Assembly: GCA_020628095.1 (NCBI GenBank)
Contig: JAHDFP010000004.1
Coordinates: 62,001-126,000, forward strand
Origin: Saprospiraceae bacterium
GTDB lineage: Bacteria; Bacteroidota; Bacteroidia; Chitinophagales; Saprospiraceae
Direction of reading: 5' to 3'
DNA length: 64,000 bases
The position numbers were made by a program, and so were the translations under genes. The notes below the pieces were generated by a model, which saw only the letters and a program-made list of their open reading frames with translations, ran no database searches and was not told the origin of the DNA. Position 1 is the first letter of the stretch. Each line of letters begins with the position of its first letter. Positions 7,789 through 16,603 of this stretch are shown one piece after another.

Positions 7789-9915
7789 ATGAAATCTTAT
7801 TTATCGACAATTCTGCTTGTTTGTTTTCTTAACCTATCATTTGCAGGAGAAGGGATGTGGATACCTCTACTCCTGAAAAGTCTCAACGAAGCAGAGATGC
7901 AACAGATGGGAATGAAACTCTCAGCAGAGGACATTTATAGTATCAATAAAGGGTCACTTAAGGATGCCATAGTGCATTTTGGTGGGTTCTGTACCTCGGA
8001 GATCATCTCATCAGAAGGCCTATTACTGACTAATCATCATTGCGGATACGGACAGATACAGTCCCATAGTAGTTTGGAAAACAACCTACTGAAAAATGGA
8101 TTTTGGGCAAAAAACAAAAAAGAAGAACTGGCTAATCCAGGTCTTACAGCCACCCTTATAGACCAGATCATAGACGTCTCCGAAAAAATACTTGCGGGTG
8201 TCACAGAAGAAATGACACTCAAAGAAAGACAATCACTAGTGGATCAAAACATCGCAGCACTCAAGTCAGGTTATAATCTTGCAGATTATCAGGACTTAGT
8301 CGTCAGACCATTTTATCATGGCAATCAGTATTTCGCTTTTATTACGACGACTTATCGTGATATAAGATTAGTGGGAACGCCTCCAGAGTCCATTGGTAAG
8401 TTTGGTGCCGATACTGATAACTGGGTATGGCCTCGACATACTGGTGATTTTGCACTTTTCCGTATATATGCTGGACCTGATAATATGCCCGCGGATTACT
8501 CCGAGAATAACATACCTTATAAGCCTAAGCATCACTTACCTATATCGCTTGACGGTGTCGAGGAGGGAGATTTTACTTTGGTATTTGGATTTCCTGGTAG
8601 GACACAAGAATACCTTCCGGCAGCAGCAGTAGAGCAAATTGTCGAAGTCTCTAATCCAGCCAAAATTGCAATACGAGAAACAGCTCTGGGCATTATAGAT
8701 AAATACATGAGAGCTGACGAAGAAACAAGAATCAAATATGCCTCTAAGTTTGCGCGAGTCGCTAACTATTGGAAAAAGTGGATCGGCGAAAGCAAAGGAA
8801 TAAAAAGAACAAAGGGCATCGAAAAAAAGAAGGCCTTTGAAAAAGAGTTCCAGTCGGCGTTATCGGCAGATAGCCCCTATAAGAATCTACTCTCTGAGTT
8901 TTCGGCATTATACAAAGAACAAGAACCTCTAGCCTATGTGCGGGATTATTACTCCGAAGTGGCAGGTCGTAATATAGAACTGATGAGGCTTATCTCTATC
9001 TCTAACAGGCTCGTATCTAACTACGAAAACAACGGAGAAGAAAGCTATAACAACTACAAATCTCGTGTCATCCCTTGGCTAGAAAATTTCTACAAGGACT
9101 ATGACGCTCGGATAGATCAAGAGGTATTTCAGGCACTCGTTACGATGTATATAGAAGATGTAGGAACAGAATATTTCCCTAAGCAAATAAATGAGATCGA
9201 TGCAGAGTCATTCTACAAGAATACGGCCCTAAGCAGTCAGGAGAAAATGATGTCTCTGCTGAGTGAGCCAGCAGAAAGTGCAGTCGCAAAACTTAAAGAA
9301 GATCCAGCTTTCATGTTTGGTAAGGCATGGAGAGAACTCTATACGGAAAAAGTCGGAAATCCAATCAACAACATTTCCTACCAGCTCGATAGCCTCCAAA
9401 GAATATATATGAAAGCCCTTATGGAAACTTTTCCAGATAGAAGATTCTATCCCGATGCAAATAGCACGATGCGTATTACTTATGGCAAAGTAGACGGGTA
9501 TAACCCAGTAGACGCCGTCAGATATACGCCGATTACTTATCTCGACGGGGTTATAGAAAAGTATCAGCCTGGCGACTATGAGTTTGATGTATCGGATAAG
9601 TTATTGGAACTATACGAAAAGAAAGATTACGGTCAGTATACAGACAAGACTGGAAAAGTGCCCGTCTGCTTTATAGGCACTAATCACACCACCGGAGGTA
9701 ACTCTGGTAGTCCAGCAATAGATGCTTATGGTAACCTTATTGGTCTGAACTTTGATCGTGCCTGGGAGGGCACTATGAGTGATTATAATTATGATGCCTC
9801 TATCTGTCGTAATATCATGGTGGATGCGCGATATATATTGTTCGTCGTAGATAAGCTAGCTGGGGCGACCCACCTTATAGAAGAAATGGACTTGGTTAGA
9901 CCCAAGCAGAAATAG
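7789..9915 (+). CDS. S46 family serine dipeptidyl peptidase, DPP11-like
   Basis: 708 residues with a signal peptide ending at LSFAGEG. The chymotrypsin-like double barrel carries the catalytic His in LTNHHCGYG (His83/84), the block DTDNWVWPRHTGDFALF, and the catalytic Ser639 in GGNSGSPA. The position 18 residues after that serine is Arg657, in GLNFDRAWEG. In the characterised S46 enzymes of Porphyromonas, Arg here (DPP11) gives preference for acidic P1 residues, while Gly (DPP7) gives hydrophobic preference. So an Asp/Glu-specific dipeptidyl peptidase in the periplasm is likely, feeding on imported oligopeptides. The gene stands alone, with its own terminator. Confidence 0.92.
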   Translation: MKSYLSTILLVCFLNLSFAGEGMWIPLLLKSLNEAEMQQMGMKLSAEDIYSINKGSLKDAIVHFGGFCTSEIISSEGLLLTNHHCGYGQIQSHSSLENNLLKNGFWAKNKKEELANPGLTATLIDQIIDVSEKILAGVTEEMTLKERQSLVDQNIAALKSGYNLADYQDLVVRPFYHGNQYFAFITTTYRDIRLVGTPPESIGKFGADTDNWVWPRHTGDFALFRIYAGPDNMPADYSENNIPYKPKHHLPISLDGVEEGDFTLVFGFPGRTQEYLPAAAVEQIVEVSNPAKIAIRETALGIIDKYMRADEETRIKYASKFARVANYWKKWIGESKGIKRTKGIEKKKAFEKEFQSALSADSPYKNLLSEFSALYKEQEPLAYVRDYYSEVAGRNIELMRLISISNRLVSNYENNGEESYNNYKSRVIPWLENFYKDYDARIDQEVFQALVTMYIEDVGTEYFPKQINEIDAESFYKNTALSSQEKMMSLLSEPAESAVAKLKEDPAFMFGKAWRELYTEKVGNPINNISYQLDSLQRIYMKALMETFPDRRFYPDANSTMRITYGKVDGYNPVDAVRYTPITYLDGVIEKYQPGDYEFDVSDKLLELYEKKDYGQYTDKTGKVPVCFIGTNHTTGGNSGSPAIDAYGNLIGLNFDRAWEGTMSDYNYDASICRNIMVDARYILFVVDKLAGATHLIEEMDLVRPKQK

Positions 9916-9940
9916 TAGTTTTAAAATAAAGAATCAAAAA

Positions 9941-9970
9941 GGGCTTTGGTGTAATTACCAAAGCCCTTTT
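9941..9970. terminator. Bidirectional terminator between convergent genes
   Basis: GGGCTTTGGT (9941-9950) pairs with ACCAAAGCCC (9957-9966) across a 6-base loop. It is flanked by A5 on the left and T4 on the right, so it can serve both the S46 gene (+) and the gene ending at 10005 (-). Confidence 0.88.
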
Positions 9971-10004
9971 CATTTTATAAAAAACTTTTTTCTTCGCTAG
10001 TATC

Positions 10005-10643
10005 TTAGAATGCCACGCCTATAGATAGCATTATCCTATTAGCACTTTTCTTGAGCTTCATATCATCTTCTCCGAAGTTAAATCCATCAGCGATACTGTT
10101 GAACTTATTGACATACTTCAAGTCGATATGCATGATACCTAGCTTGTAACCCACTAAGCCTTGAAAACCATACTCTACCTTATCAGAAGTATCTTGATAA
10201 TAACCCATTACCGAAAATTGGCTCTCTTTATCGGCATATATTTCGGCCACTGGTCCGAGTCCTATCTTGAATTTGCCAGGGCTATATCCCGCTATCAAAG
10301 GCAGCTCGACGATATAATGATTCTCCGCATACAGTGGCGAAGACTCCGTAAGAGACTTGTATCTATCCATCTGATACTCTAAGCTATATCTTGTCGCCAT
10401 GATCTCTGTCTGTACGAAAAATGGTCCTAGCTTACGATAGATCATCAGACCCGCAGATTGTACGGATGTGCTGCCGACATAACTGAGATCATAGATACCA
10501 TGCTCAGAGTTAGGCAGTATTCTGAAGGATTCCTCTCCTTGAGCAATGACGCCCATAGATATACGAGGGCCTATTGTCCATTGTGCATTTAGGGTTAATG
10601 CAGTGGTCATAATTGCGGAGGCAATTAATAAAAATTGTTTCAT
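10005..10643 (-). CDS. Outer-membrane beta-barrel-like protein
   Basis: 212 residues with a signal peptide (MKQFLLIASAIMTTALTLNAQ). The rest shows repeated amphipathic strands such as WTIGPRISMGVIAQ, FFVQTEIMATRYSLEY, ELPLIAGYSPGKFKIGLGP and NRIMLSIGVAF, ending in an aromatic residue as porin-like barrels do. The pattern fits the PorT/OMP_b-brl-type small barrels abundant in Bacteroidota. No specific ligand or function is visible. Confidence 0.65.
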   Translation of the reverse strand: MKQFLLIASAIMTTALTLNAQWTIGPRISMGVIAQGEESFRILPNSEHGIYDLSYVGSTSVQSAGLMIYRKLGPFFVQTEIMATRYSLEYQMDRYKSLTESSPLYAENHYIVELPLIAGYSPGKFKIGLGPVAEIYADKESQFSVMGYYQDTSDKVEYGFQGLVGYKLGIMHIDLKYVNKFNSIADGFNFGEDDMKLKKSANRIMLSIGVAF

Positions 10644-10963
10644 TTCTCTTTTAATTCTATCTGTTAAAATAAATCCAGTTTTTTATAGAAAACAGAATAA
10701 TATACTGTCAATCTATAAATACGGGTGCGAAATTAGAACAAATGTTTTTCTACTGCTCGTTTTGCCAAATTATTTAATGTTTTCTTATGTGAGCGACCTA
10801 TCGAATAATTAGGACTATTCTCTTTTGCTCGATGAAAAATATGGATGTGCAGGGGTGTGCAAAAGGAAATTTCGCACTTGGGATAGAACTAAAAACTTAC
10901 TCAAAAAAAATTGCCATCTGCTTTTTTGAACAAATGGCAATTGGATTACATTTTTTATAGTAT
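10644..10963. other. Intergenic region, no gene seen
   Basis: 320 bases between two minus-strand genes. The part nearest 10963 holds the terminator of the upstream thioredoxin-fold gene. The part nearest 10644 should hold the promoter of the barrel gene, but no clean TAnnTTTG box was found on the minus strand. An open frame on the plus strand here has no start context or recognisable product. Confidence 0.5.
10903..10942 (-). terminator. Terminator of the secreted thioredoxin-fold gene
   Basis: Read on the minus strand, AATTGCCAT and ATGGCAATT form a 9-pair stem followed by a run of T (the A-run at 10903-10910 on the plus strand). Confidence 0.75.
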
Positions 10964-11971
10964 CTATTTAATAAATACTTTGAAATTCTCTACAGAATTG
11001 TTCTTTGATACATTAATAAAATACAATCCAGAAAAGTATTCTGCTGTATTTATTATAAGTTTCTGATTCAGTTGTTGCTCATCCAGTAGTTGACCTGATT
11101 GATTGACAACTTGCACTTGGTATGTGTCTGTGTCGGTACTGCTCAATGTTATATTATCTGCTGATTGCAACATAGATACGTTATCTGCAATGATATCACG
11201 TGTACTTGTCAGGGCTTTCCAGCTCATAGAGGCAATAGAATAATCCATATAATAATCGTCACCATCTTTTTCCCACATGATAGCGAGTACTCCGAGGTTA
11301 TCTTGATTGAATGAGTCATCTGGAGTATAATTAAAAGTTAGTGTCTCTTCCTCTCTCGTATCTCCTGAGGCCACATAGAGATCGCCAAAATTATTATTTG
11401 AGATTACATCTCTTAGGACATTAGGATGGTTCTCCTCATTAGTCCTAGAGGACTGTCTTGCCACCACGTCATTTTCGAATACATAAACCGCCAAATAATG
11501 ATCATTGCCTAGATTCGCCATTTGACCCACTTTGACATTGACAGTAAAACTGCCATCATCATTCACTATTCTAGAAGAAACAAACTCCATCTCAGCATTA
11601 CTCGGACCGCTAATCTGAGCTTCTACCATGGTCTGTACAGAGGACAACTGATCTGACCAATTGCCAGAACTAACACTAATAAAATCGTTGCCTACAAAAA
11701 ACTGTGGCTGACCCTGAGACTTAAGATTATCCGAGAACCATCTGGCAACTGGATTCTCAAGATCTCCACTATAATGTACACCTAAGGGTAGTGCCTGGGC
11801 ACCATTAGCAGAGTAGATGTCTTTAAGTCCTTCCATAAAATCCCAACCATAGTCGCCACATCTAGGACACCAGGTTGCGGTTACTTTGGATACGACGATT
11901 GCTCGCTGTGCTGAAAGTTGTGCTGCTAAGAAAAAACAAAGTAATAAAGGGTAAATCTGTTTCATTGACAT
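10964..11971 (-). CDS. Secreted thioredoxin-fold (Omp28-like) protein with T9SS sorting domain
   Basis: 335 residues with a signal peptide (to LAAQLSAQ). Next comes a thioredoxin-like start, VVSKVTATWCPRCGDYGWDF, whose CPRC is a redox-active-type CxxC. The middle resembles the Omp28-related family, with a second beta-rich domain. The last 80 residues are a type A T9SS sorting domain (SGLYFINVSKN ... FKVFIK), so the protein is exported through the outer membrane and probably surface-attached or released. It is 3 bases downstream of the M28 lipoprotein gene and likely cotranscribed with it. A similar protein is encoded at 43098-44681. Confidence 0.75.
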   Translation of the reverse strand: MSMKQIYPLLLCFFLAAQLSAQRAIVVSKVTATWCPRCGDYGWDFMEGLKDIYSANGAQALPLGVHYSGDLENPVARWFSDNLKSQGQPQFFVGNDFISVSSGNWSDQLSSVQTMVEAQISGPSNAEMEFVSSRIVNDDGSFTVNVKVGQMANLGNDHYLAVYVFENDVVARQSSRTNEENHPNVLRDVISNNNFGDLYVASGDTREEETLTFNYTPDDSFNQDNLGVLAIMWEKDGDDYYMDYSIASMSWKALTSTRDIIADNVSMLQSADNITLSSTDTDTYQVQVVNQSGQLLDEQQLNQKLIINTAEYFSGLYFINVSKNNSVENFKVFIK

Positions 11972-11974
11972 TAT

Positions 11975-12985
11975 TTATTTGATATTATATAATGAGCCGT
12001 CGGACTCTTTGTAGATTACTGCTGTAACCACTTGTCCTACGGCGCCGATTGTTTTTTTATTGATACCACTCATATCATCACACTTCTTATGCCAGCATTT
12101 TTGGAATAAGGCCATTCCGTTAGAGGCTAGTGGCTGATTGATGATATCTATCATCGGGATACGCGCCATCTCATTTATCACACGATGATCATCGACGATT
12201 TCTCCCGTATCGTGATTTTTGAACATACTGCTATGGCCCATTCTCTGACCTAGTTTCCATACTCGATCCAAGAGATCTTTTGCATATCTCTTAGAGAATG
12301 TATCTTGACCAAAAGAAGGATTAGAAGCACCGACCATATCCAGATTAATTCCATATTTGGCATTATAGTTTTTGTCATGCTTGTTGCGAGACCAGTGCTG
12401 AGCCCCTAGACACCAAGTCTCATTACGGTATGGAGACGTTCCTTGGTCTTCAGCATCCCAGAAAATTATGTCTACTCCGAGGTCAATAGGATTCTGTTGG
12501 ATAATTCTCGCAATCTCTAATAGTACACCGACTCCAGATCCACCATCATCCGCACCTAGTACTGGTTCTTCTGGGTTCTCAGCATCCTCATCTGACATAA
12601 ATCTTGTGTCCCAGTGCGCAGACAGAATTATTCTTGTCTTATGATCTGGATTGATCTGAGCTATTATATTCCTAGAATCCCATTTGTCACCCGTATATAT
12701 GTTAGCCACAAAATCCTGTACGATTACCTCCGCACCATACGACCTTAATTTATTAGCCAGCCACTCACCACATCGTCTATGCTCATCTGTACCTGGGACA
12801 CGCGGACCAAAGTCTACTTGGTTCTGAATAAACGTGTAAGCAGAATCGGCAGAAAAGGCTGGAATTTTGACGGGGTCTTTGAGGATTACCTCCGCCGCTT
12901 TATTATTCGTCGTATCTGTCTTACATGAGGGCATCATTGCAAGAGCTATCAGAAGAAGAAATACCGAAATATTGATTCTGTACAT
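11975..12985 (-). CDS. M28-family lipoprotein, glutaminyl-cyclase-like
   Basis: 336 residues with a lipoprotein signal (MYRINISVFLLLIALAMMPSC, Cys21). The zinc-peptidase core is FGPRVPGTDEHRRCGEWL, then ILSAHWDTRF, VLGADDGGSGVGVLLEIA (Asp ligand), DIIFWDAEDQG (acidic pair) and a distal His in the HRVINEMARIPMIDII region. This order and the DFGPRVPGT opening match bacterial glutaminyl-peptide cyclotransferases of the M28 fold rather than classical aminopeptidases. Such an enzyme would cyclise N-terminal Gln to pyroglutamate on exported proteins. Activity as an aminopeptidase cannot be excluded. It lies 11 bases after cysS. Confidence 0.82.
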   Translation of the reverse strand: MYRINISVFLLLIALAMMPSCKTDTTNNKAAEVILKDPVKIPAFSADSAYTFIQNQVDFGPRVPGTDEHRRCGEWLANKLRSYGAEVIVQDFVANIYTGDKWDSRNIIAQINPDHKTRIILSAHWDTRFMSDEDAENPEEPVLGADDGGSGVGVLLEIARIIQQNPIDLGVDIIFWDAEDQGTSPYRNETWCLGAQHWSRNKHDKNYNAKYGINLDMVGASNPSFGQDTFSKRYAKDLLDRVWKLGQRMGHSSMFKNHDTGEIVDDHRVINEMARIPMIDIINQPLASNGMALFQKCWHKKCDDMSGINKKTIGAVGQVVTAVIYKESDGSLYNIK

Positions 12986-12996
12986 TGTTCTATGTT

Positions 12997-14487
12997 TTAG
13001 TTTAGTGTCCAGGTTGTTCCTTCTTTGCCATCCTTGACGACTATCTGATGTTTGGCTAATCCATCTCTGATCTTATCTGCGATGTCCCAGTTCTTGTTAG
13101 CACGCGCATCTTGCCTTAGTTGTAATACCAAGTCCATAACGCCATCCAGTTTGTCATTATTACCACCTGATAAGATGTCATCTTCTAGCCCCAAGACATC
13201 ATGTATGAAAGAAGGAAAACTCTTTTGGAGTCTTTCCATTGTCTCAGCAGATACTTGCCTGATATCTAGGTGTCCCTCTTTGAGAGAGTTTATTTTACTG
13301 ACGATATCAAACAAAGAGGCAATAGCCCTTGGTGTATTAAAATCGTCGCACATGTGCTTGTCTAGCATATCCACGGCGTCATTGATTTCTTTGTCCAGTG
13401 CATTGCCTTCTGACTTAGCAGATAACGTGCTGAGGGTTTTGATGGCTTCCATGAGCCTTTTATAGCCTTTCTCCGATGCTTGTAACGCTTCATCAGTTAG
13501 GTCTAGTGTAGAGCTGTAATGTGACTGTAGCATAAAAAACTTAACCACCATCGGTGAGTACCCTTTGCTTACGTGTGGACTATCTCCCGTGAATAATTCA
13601 TCTGGTGTAATGGTGTTGCCATCACTCTTAGACATTTTCTTGCCATTCATCAGGAGCATATTGGTGTGTAACCAATAGTTAGCTGGCTCGCAATTACATG
13701 CCCCGACATTCTGTGCCACTTCGTTTTCGTGGTGTGGAAACTTGAGATCGTTGCCTCCACCATGTATATCAAAAGTTTCTCCTAGATACTTGGTACTCAT
13801 AACGGAGCATTCGAGATGCCACCCTGGGAATCCTACTGACCACGGCGAGTTCCATTTCATCAGATGATCTGGTGCGGCTTTCATCCAGATCGCAAAGTCA
13901 GAAGGGCAATTTTTTTCTCCTTGATTCTTGAGGTCGCCTCTGGTCTCTGATAAGAGCTCATCTATGACACGACCAGACAGCTTACCATAACACTTTTTCT
14001 CCTGATGAAATTTTTGAGTATCAAAATATACAGACCCATTGCGCTCATAAGCATAACCGTTATCTATGATCTGCTGCACCATCTCTATTTGCTCTATAAT
14101 GTGTTGCGTGGCTCTGGGTTCTATACTAGGTTTTTTAGTATTGAATATATCCATCATCTGATGAAAGGAGTTAGTATATTTTTGTACAACTTCCATAGGC
14201 TCCAACTGGTCTAATCGCGCTCCTCTCGATATACGATCTTCTCCATCATCCAGTAGGTGGCCCACATCAGTAATGTTTCTTACATATCGCACCTTATATC
14301 CGAGATGCAATAAGTATCTATACATGATATCAAAACTAGTAAAGGTCCTGACGTTACCCAGATGTACGTCACTATATACCGTAGGTCCACACACATACAT
14401 TCCCACAAAACCCTCCGTTATAGGCTCGAACTTTTCTTTCTTCTTGCTCAGTGTATTGTAGATAAATAAATCCTTAGTCGCGCTCAT
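12997..14487 (-). CDS. cysS: Cysteinyl-tRNA synthetase
   Basis: 496 residues, full length. Class I synthetase motifs: MYVCGPTVYSDVHLGNVRTF (HIGH-equivalent HLGN, with the first zinc Cys), FPGWHLECSVMS (zinc Cys and His), FDIHGGGNDLKFPHHENE and KKMSKSDGN. The C-terminal helical domain recognises the tRNA. It charges tRNA-Cys in the cytoplasm. It is the upstream member of a minus-strand run that continues with the M28 lipoprotein and the thioredoxin-fold protein. Confidence 0.98.
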   Translation of the reverse strand: MSATKDLFIYNTLSKKKEKFEPITEGFVGMYVCGPTVYSDVHLGNVRTFTSFDIMYRYLLHLGYKVRYVRNITDVGHLLDDGEDRISRGARLDQLEPMEVVQKYTNSFHQMMDIFNTKKPSIEPRATQHIIEQIEMVQQIIDNGYAYERNGSVYFDTQKFHQEKKCYGKLSGRVIDELLSETRGDLKNQGEKNCPSDFAIWMKAAPDHLMKWNSPWSVGFPGWHLECSVMSTKYLGETFDIHGGGNDLKFPHHENEVAQNVGACNCEPANYWLHTNMLLMNGKKMSKSDGNTITPDELFTGDSPHVSKGYSPMVVKFFMLQSHYSSTLDLTDEALQASEKGYKRLMEAIKTLSTLSAKSEGNALDKEINDAVDMLDKHMCDDFNTPRAIASLFDIVSKINSLKEGHLDIRQVSAETMERLQKSFPSFIHDVLGLEDDILSGGNNDKLDGVMDLVLQLRQDARANKNWDIADKIRDGLAKHQIVVKDGKEGTTWTLN

Positions 14488-14529
14488 CTATATATGTATC
14501 ATATTTTTTTCCAAATAAAAACAGTATAA

Positions 14530-14537
14530 CAAAAGTA
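14530..14537 (-). promoter_or_regulatory. Possible cysS promoter (-7 box)
   Basis: On the minus strand the bases read TACTTTTG, a match to TAnnTTTG, 43 bases upstream of the cysS start. At the N20 position the -33 triplet reads TTA instead of TTG, so support is moderate. Confidence 0.5.
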
Positions 14538-14556
14538 AGTCAATTTCATATTAGCT

Positions 14557-15582
14557 CTAATCAATATGTGTTAGTATTGGGTAGTGATCAGACAAATCAG
14601 ATTTTATAACCTGATAATTACTAATATTCAATTCTTCAGACCCAAAAGCATAATCTATTCTTAAGCCTGGTAATCTCGTCCTATACGTCGTCCCTAGTCC
14701 GGATCCGTGCTCTAGAAAAGCATCAGTATATCTACTCGCAATCTGTCTATAGACATAGGACTGAGGTATATCATTAAAGTCGCCCGTTATCAGTACTGGA
14801 CAATCTGCATTCTCCGCATGCTCCAGTATTATATCTAATTGTTCCACACGCTTTACAGAGTGTTCATTATAACTATCGAGTATCCGTCTTGTTCTCTCCC
14901 ATACCTTGGATATATCTTCTGTCAGATCCGTCACCAGATTAGAACTGATATGCAGACCATAGATGCGATATGTGTTTTCTCCAGATCTGAGGTCTATCCA
15001 TGTGGCGTTATGCGATTTGGTTTCGAATGCGATGTTACCGTTATCCTCTACAGACAATTTTGTATAGATACATGTTCTGAGGCTATCTGTGGGATACTTG
15101 TCATAATCAGATAGTATTTCGTCCAGTATCGGTATCATCCATTCTCTGCGCTCTTGGACACATATTACATCAGGATTATGAGCGTCTATGAGTTTGTCGA
15201 ATTCTTCTATTTTCTCTTTTTTGTTTTTTCCAGAAAAGTGATAGGCTGTTCCACCTAGATTATAGGACATCACTGAGATACCTTGCTTATGATCTTTGAC
15301 TTTGTTGAATCCGATGGTTCTAAGAATAGGCTTGATGCCGATGGCCAAGACTAACAATGACATGAGCGCATATCTAGGGCTATCAAAAAGCCAATAAAAA
15401 ACAAAGGCTAGATTGGTAAAAATCAACAATGGAAAACCCAAACCAAAAAATGAAAAGAACCAAGTCAAGGAGGGATCTACGTAAGGTGATAAATATGCAA
15501 AGATCAAAGCCACAGCAGCCAATACATTCAAGCCATAAAAGATTCTCTGCAATATTGTCATATCCGTCCTCTTTTTACTCAC
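14557..15582 (-). CDS. Endonuclease/exonuclease/phosphatase (EEP) family membrane protein
   Basis: 341 residues. Three hydrophobic segments lie near the N-terminus (about 12-30, 36-65 and 74-90). The EEP catalytic domain follows: ISVMSYNLGG, DVICVQERREWM (metal-binding Glu), YRIYGLHISS, CPVLITGDFNDIPQSYVYR (GDFND) and SDLSDHYPILTHID (SDH). This arrangement is typical of Bacteroidota membrane-anchored EEP proteins of unknown substrate (phosphodiester, lipid or nucleic acid). It overlaps the upstream rhomboid gene by 8 bases, so the two are translationally coupled. Confidence 0.88.
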   Translation of the reverse strand: MSKKRTDMTILQRIFYGLNVLAAVALIFAYLSPYVDPSLTWFFSFFGLGFPLLIFTNLAFVFYWLFDSPRYALMSLLVLAIGIKPILRTIGFNKVKDHKQGISVMSYNLGGTAYHFSGKNKKEKIEEFDKLIDAHNPDVICVQERREWMIPILDEILSDYDKYPTDSLRTCIYTKLSVEDNGNIAFETKSHNATWIDLRSGENTYRIYGLHISSNLVTDLTEDISKVWERTRRILDSYNEHSVKRVEQLDIILEHAENADCPVLITGDFNDIPQSYVYRQIASRYTDAFLEHGSGLGTTYRTRLPGLRIDYAFGSEELNISNYQVIKSDLSDHYPILTHID

Positions 15583-16447
15583 TCGCTTCTTTGAGAAAAT
15601 CTTTCTCCTCCTGACTCAAGTTGTCATAACCCACCTCATTAATACGGTCTAATATGCGATCTAATCTGTCTTGAGTCGATATACTGCTATTTCTTGCGGA
15701 TGATTTTTCTTCTTTAGTGACATTGTGTACCACCTTGAATGACTTTCGACTTGTCTTTTTTATTTTTCTCTTTCTATCTGACTTATTAAAAGGATCTGTA
15801 AGATCAGTACCCCTTCTCAGCATAACAACAAAGAGAACCCCAAACACCACTCCAGCTAGATGTACTATAAAGCCTCCTCTATTACTAGTTCCGTTAGATA
15901 TTAAATCTAAAAAAAGCAACCCTAAGGCAACATACCGAAGCCTTACAGGACCTATCAGCAAGAGATTAATAATATAATCAGGAGCCACCGTTGCCGCAGC
16001 AAAGATGAACGCCATCACGGCGCCAGATGCACCATAGGCTACTGCTAGGCCATCGCTTCCACCAGGTAAAAACTGATCCCAGATAACATATACCATGGCT
16101 CCAAAAAGAGCACTCATAAAATACAGGGGCAGAATACGTCTATCACCTAACAAGTCACCCACGATTCTACCAAACCAGTATAGCAAGAGCATGTTCCACA
16201 GGATATGCCAAAAACTGACATGCATAAACATGTGGGTGACAATAACCCACGGTCTAAAAATCAGTTTGCTAAGGTCAGAGGTCATCGCCAGATGCTCCTC
16301 CACGAAAGGAAATAAAGACTGATTATAGTCAAAGACTTTAATAAGATTGAGTACCATAAAAACGATAACATTGATAATAATCAATCGAGATATCATGTTA
16401 CCACTCCTGAATACGCCCTTGAGGTCTGCTATAATTGAGTCTACCAT
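15575..16447 (-). CDS. Rhomboid family intramembrane serine protease
   Basis: 290 residues. The six-helix rhomboid core is present: the HMFMHVSFWHILWNMLLLYWFG block (HxxxN), the catalytic serine in AYGASGAVMAFIFA (GASG) and the catalytic His in FIVHLAGVVFGVLF. A positively charged cytoplasmic tail of about 70 residues follows and ends with YDNLSQEEKDFLKEAS, a C-terminal motif common in Bacteroidota rhomboids. It cleaves membrane-spanning segments; the substrate is unknown. It is cotranscribed with the overlapping EEP gene. Confidence 0.93.
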   Translation of the reverse strand: MVDSIIADLKGVFRSGNMISRLIIINVIVFMVLNLIKVFDYNQSLFPFVEEHLAMTSDLSKLIFRPWVIVTHMFMHVSFWHILWNMLLLYWFGRIVGDLLGDRRILPLYFMSALFGAMVYVIWDQFLPGGSDGLAVAYGASGAVMAFIFAAATVAPDYIINLLLIGPVRLRYVALGLLFLDLISNGTSNRGGFIVHLAGVVFGVLFVVMLRRGTDLTDPFNKSDRKRKIKKTSRKSFKVVHNVTKEEKSSARNSSISTQDRLDRILDRINEVGYDNLSQEEKDFLKEASE

Positions 16448-16603
16448 AAATTATTAAGGAAGTACAAAATTATTATAAAATATTTATAATTATTGACTTA
16501 CGTATAAAACAATTGTATAATATGTTGCGACTTAACTTGATTCACTATTTTAGTTTCTCTGATCTATACTAAGACAAAACGAAATAATCTATTAATACGA
16601 TAC

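Noticed and set aside
13052-13465. Open frame of 137 codons on the plus strand
   Set aside because: Antisense to cysS; no recognisable product.
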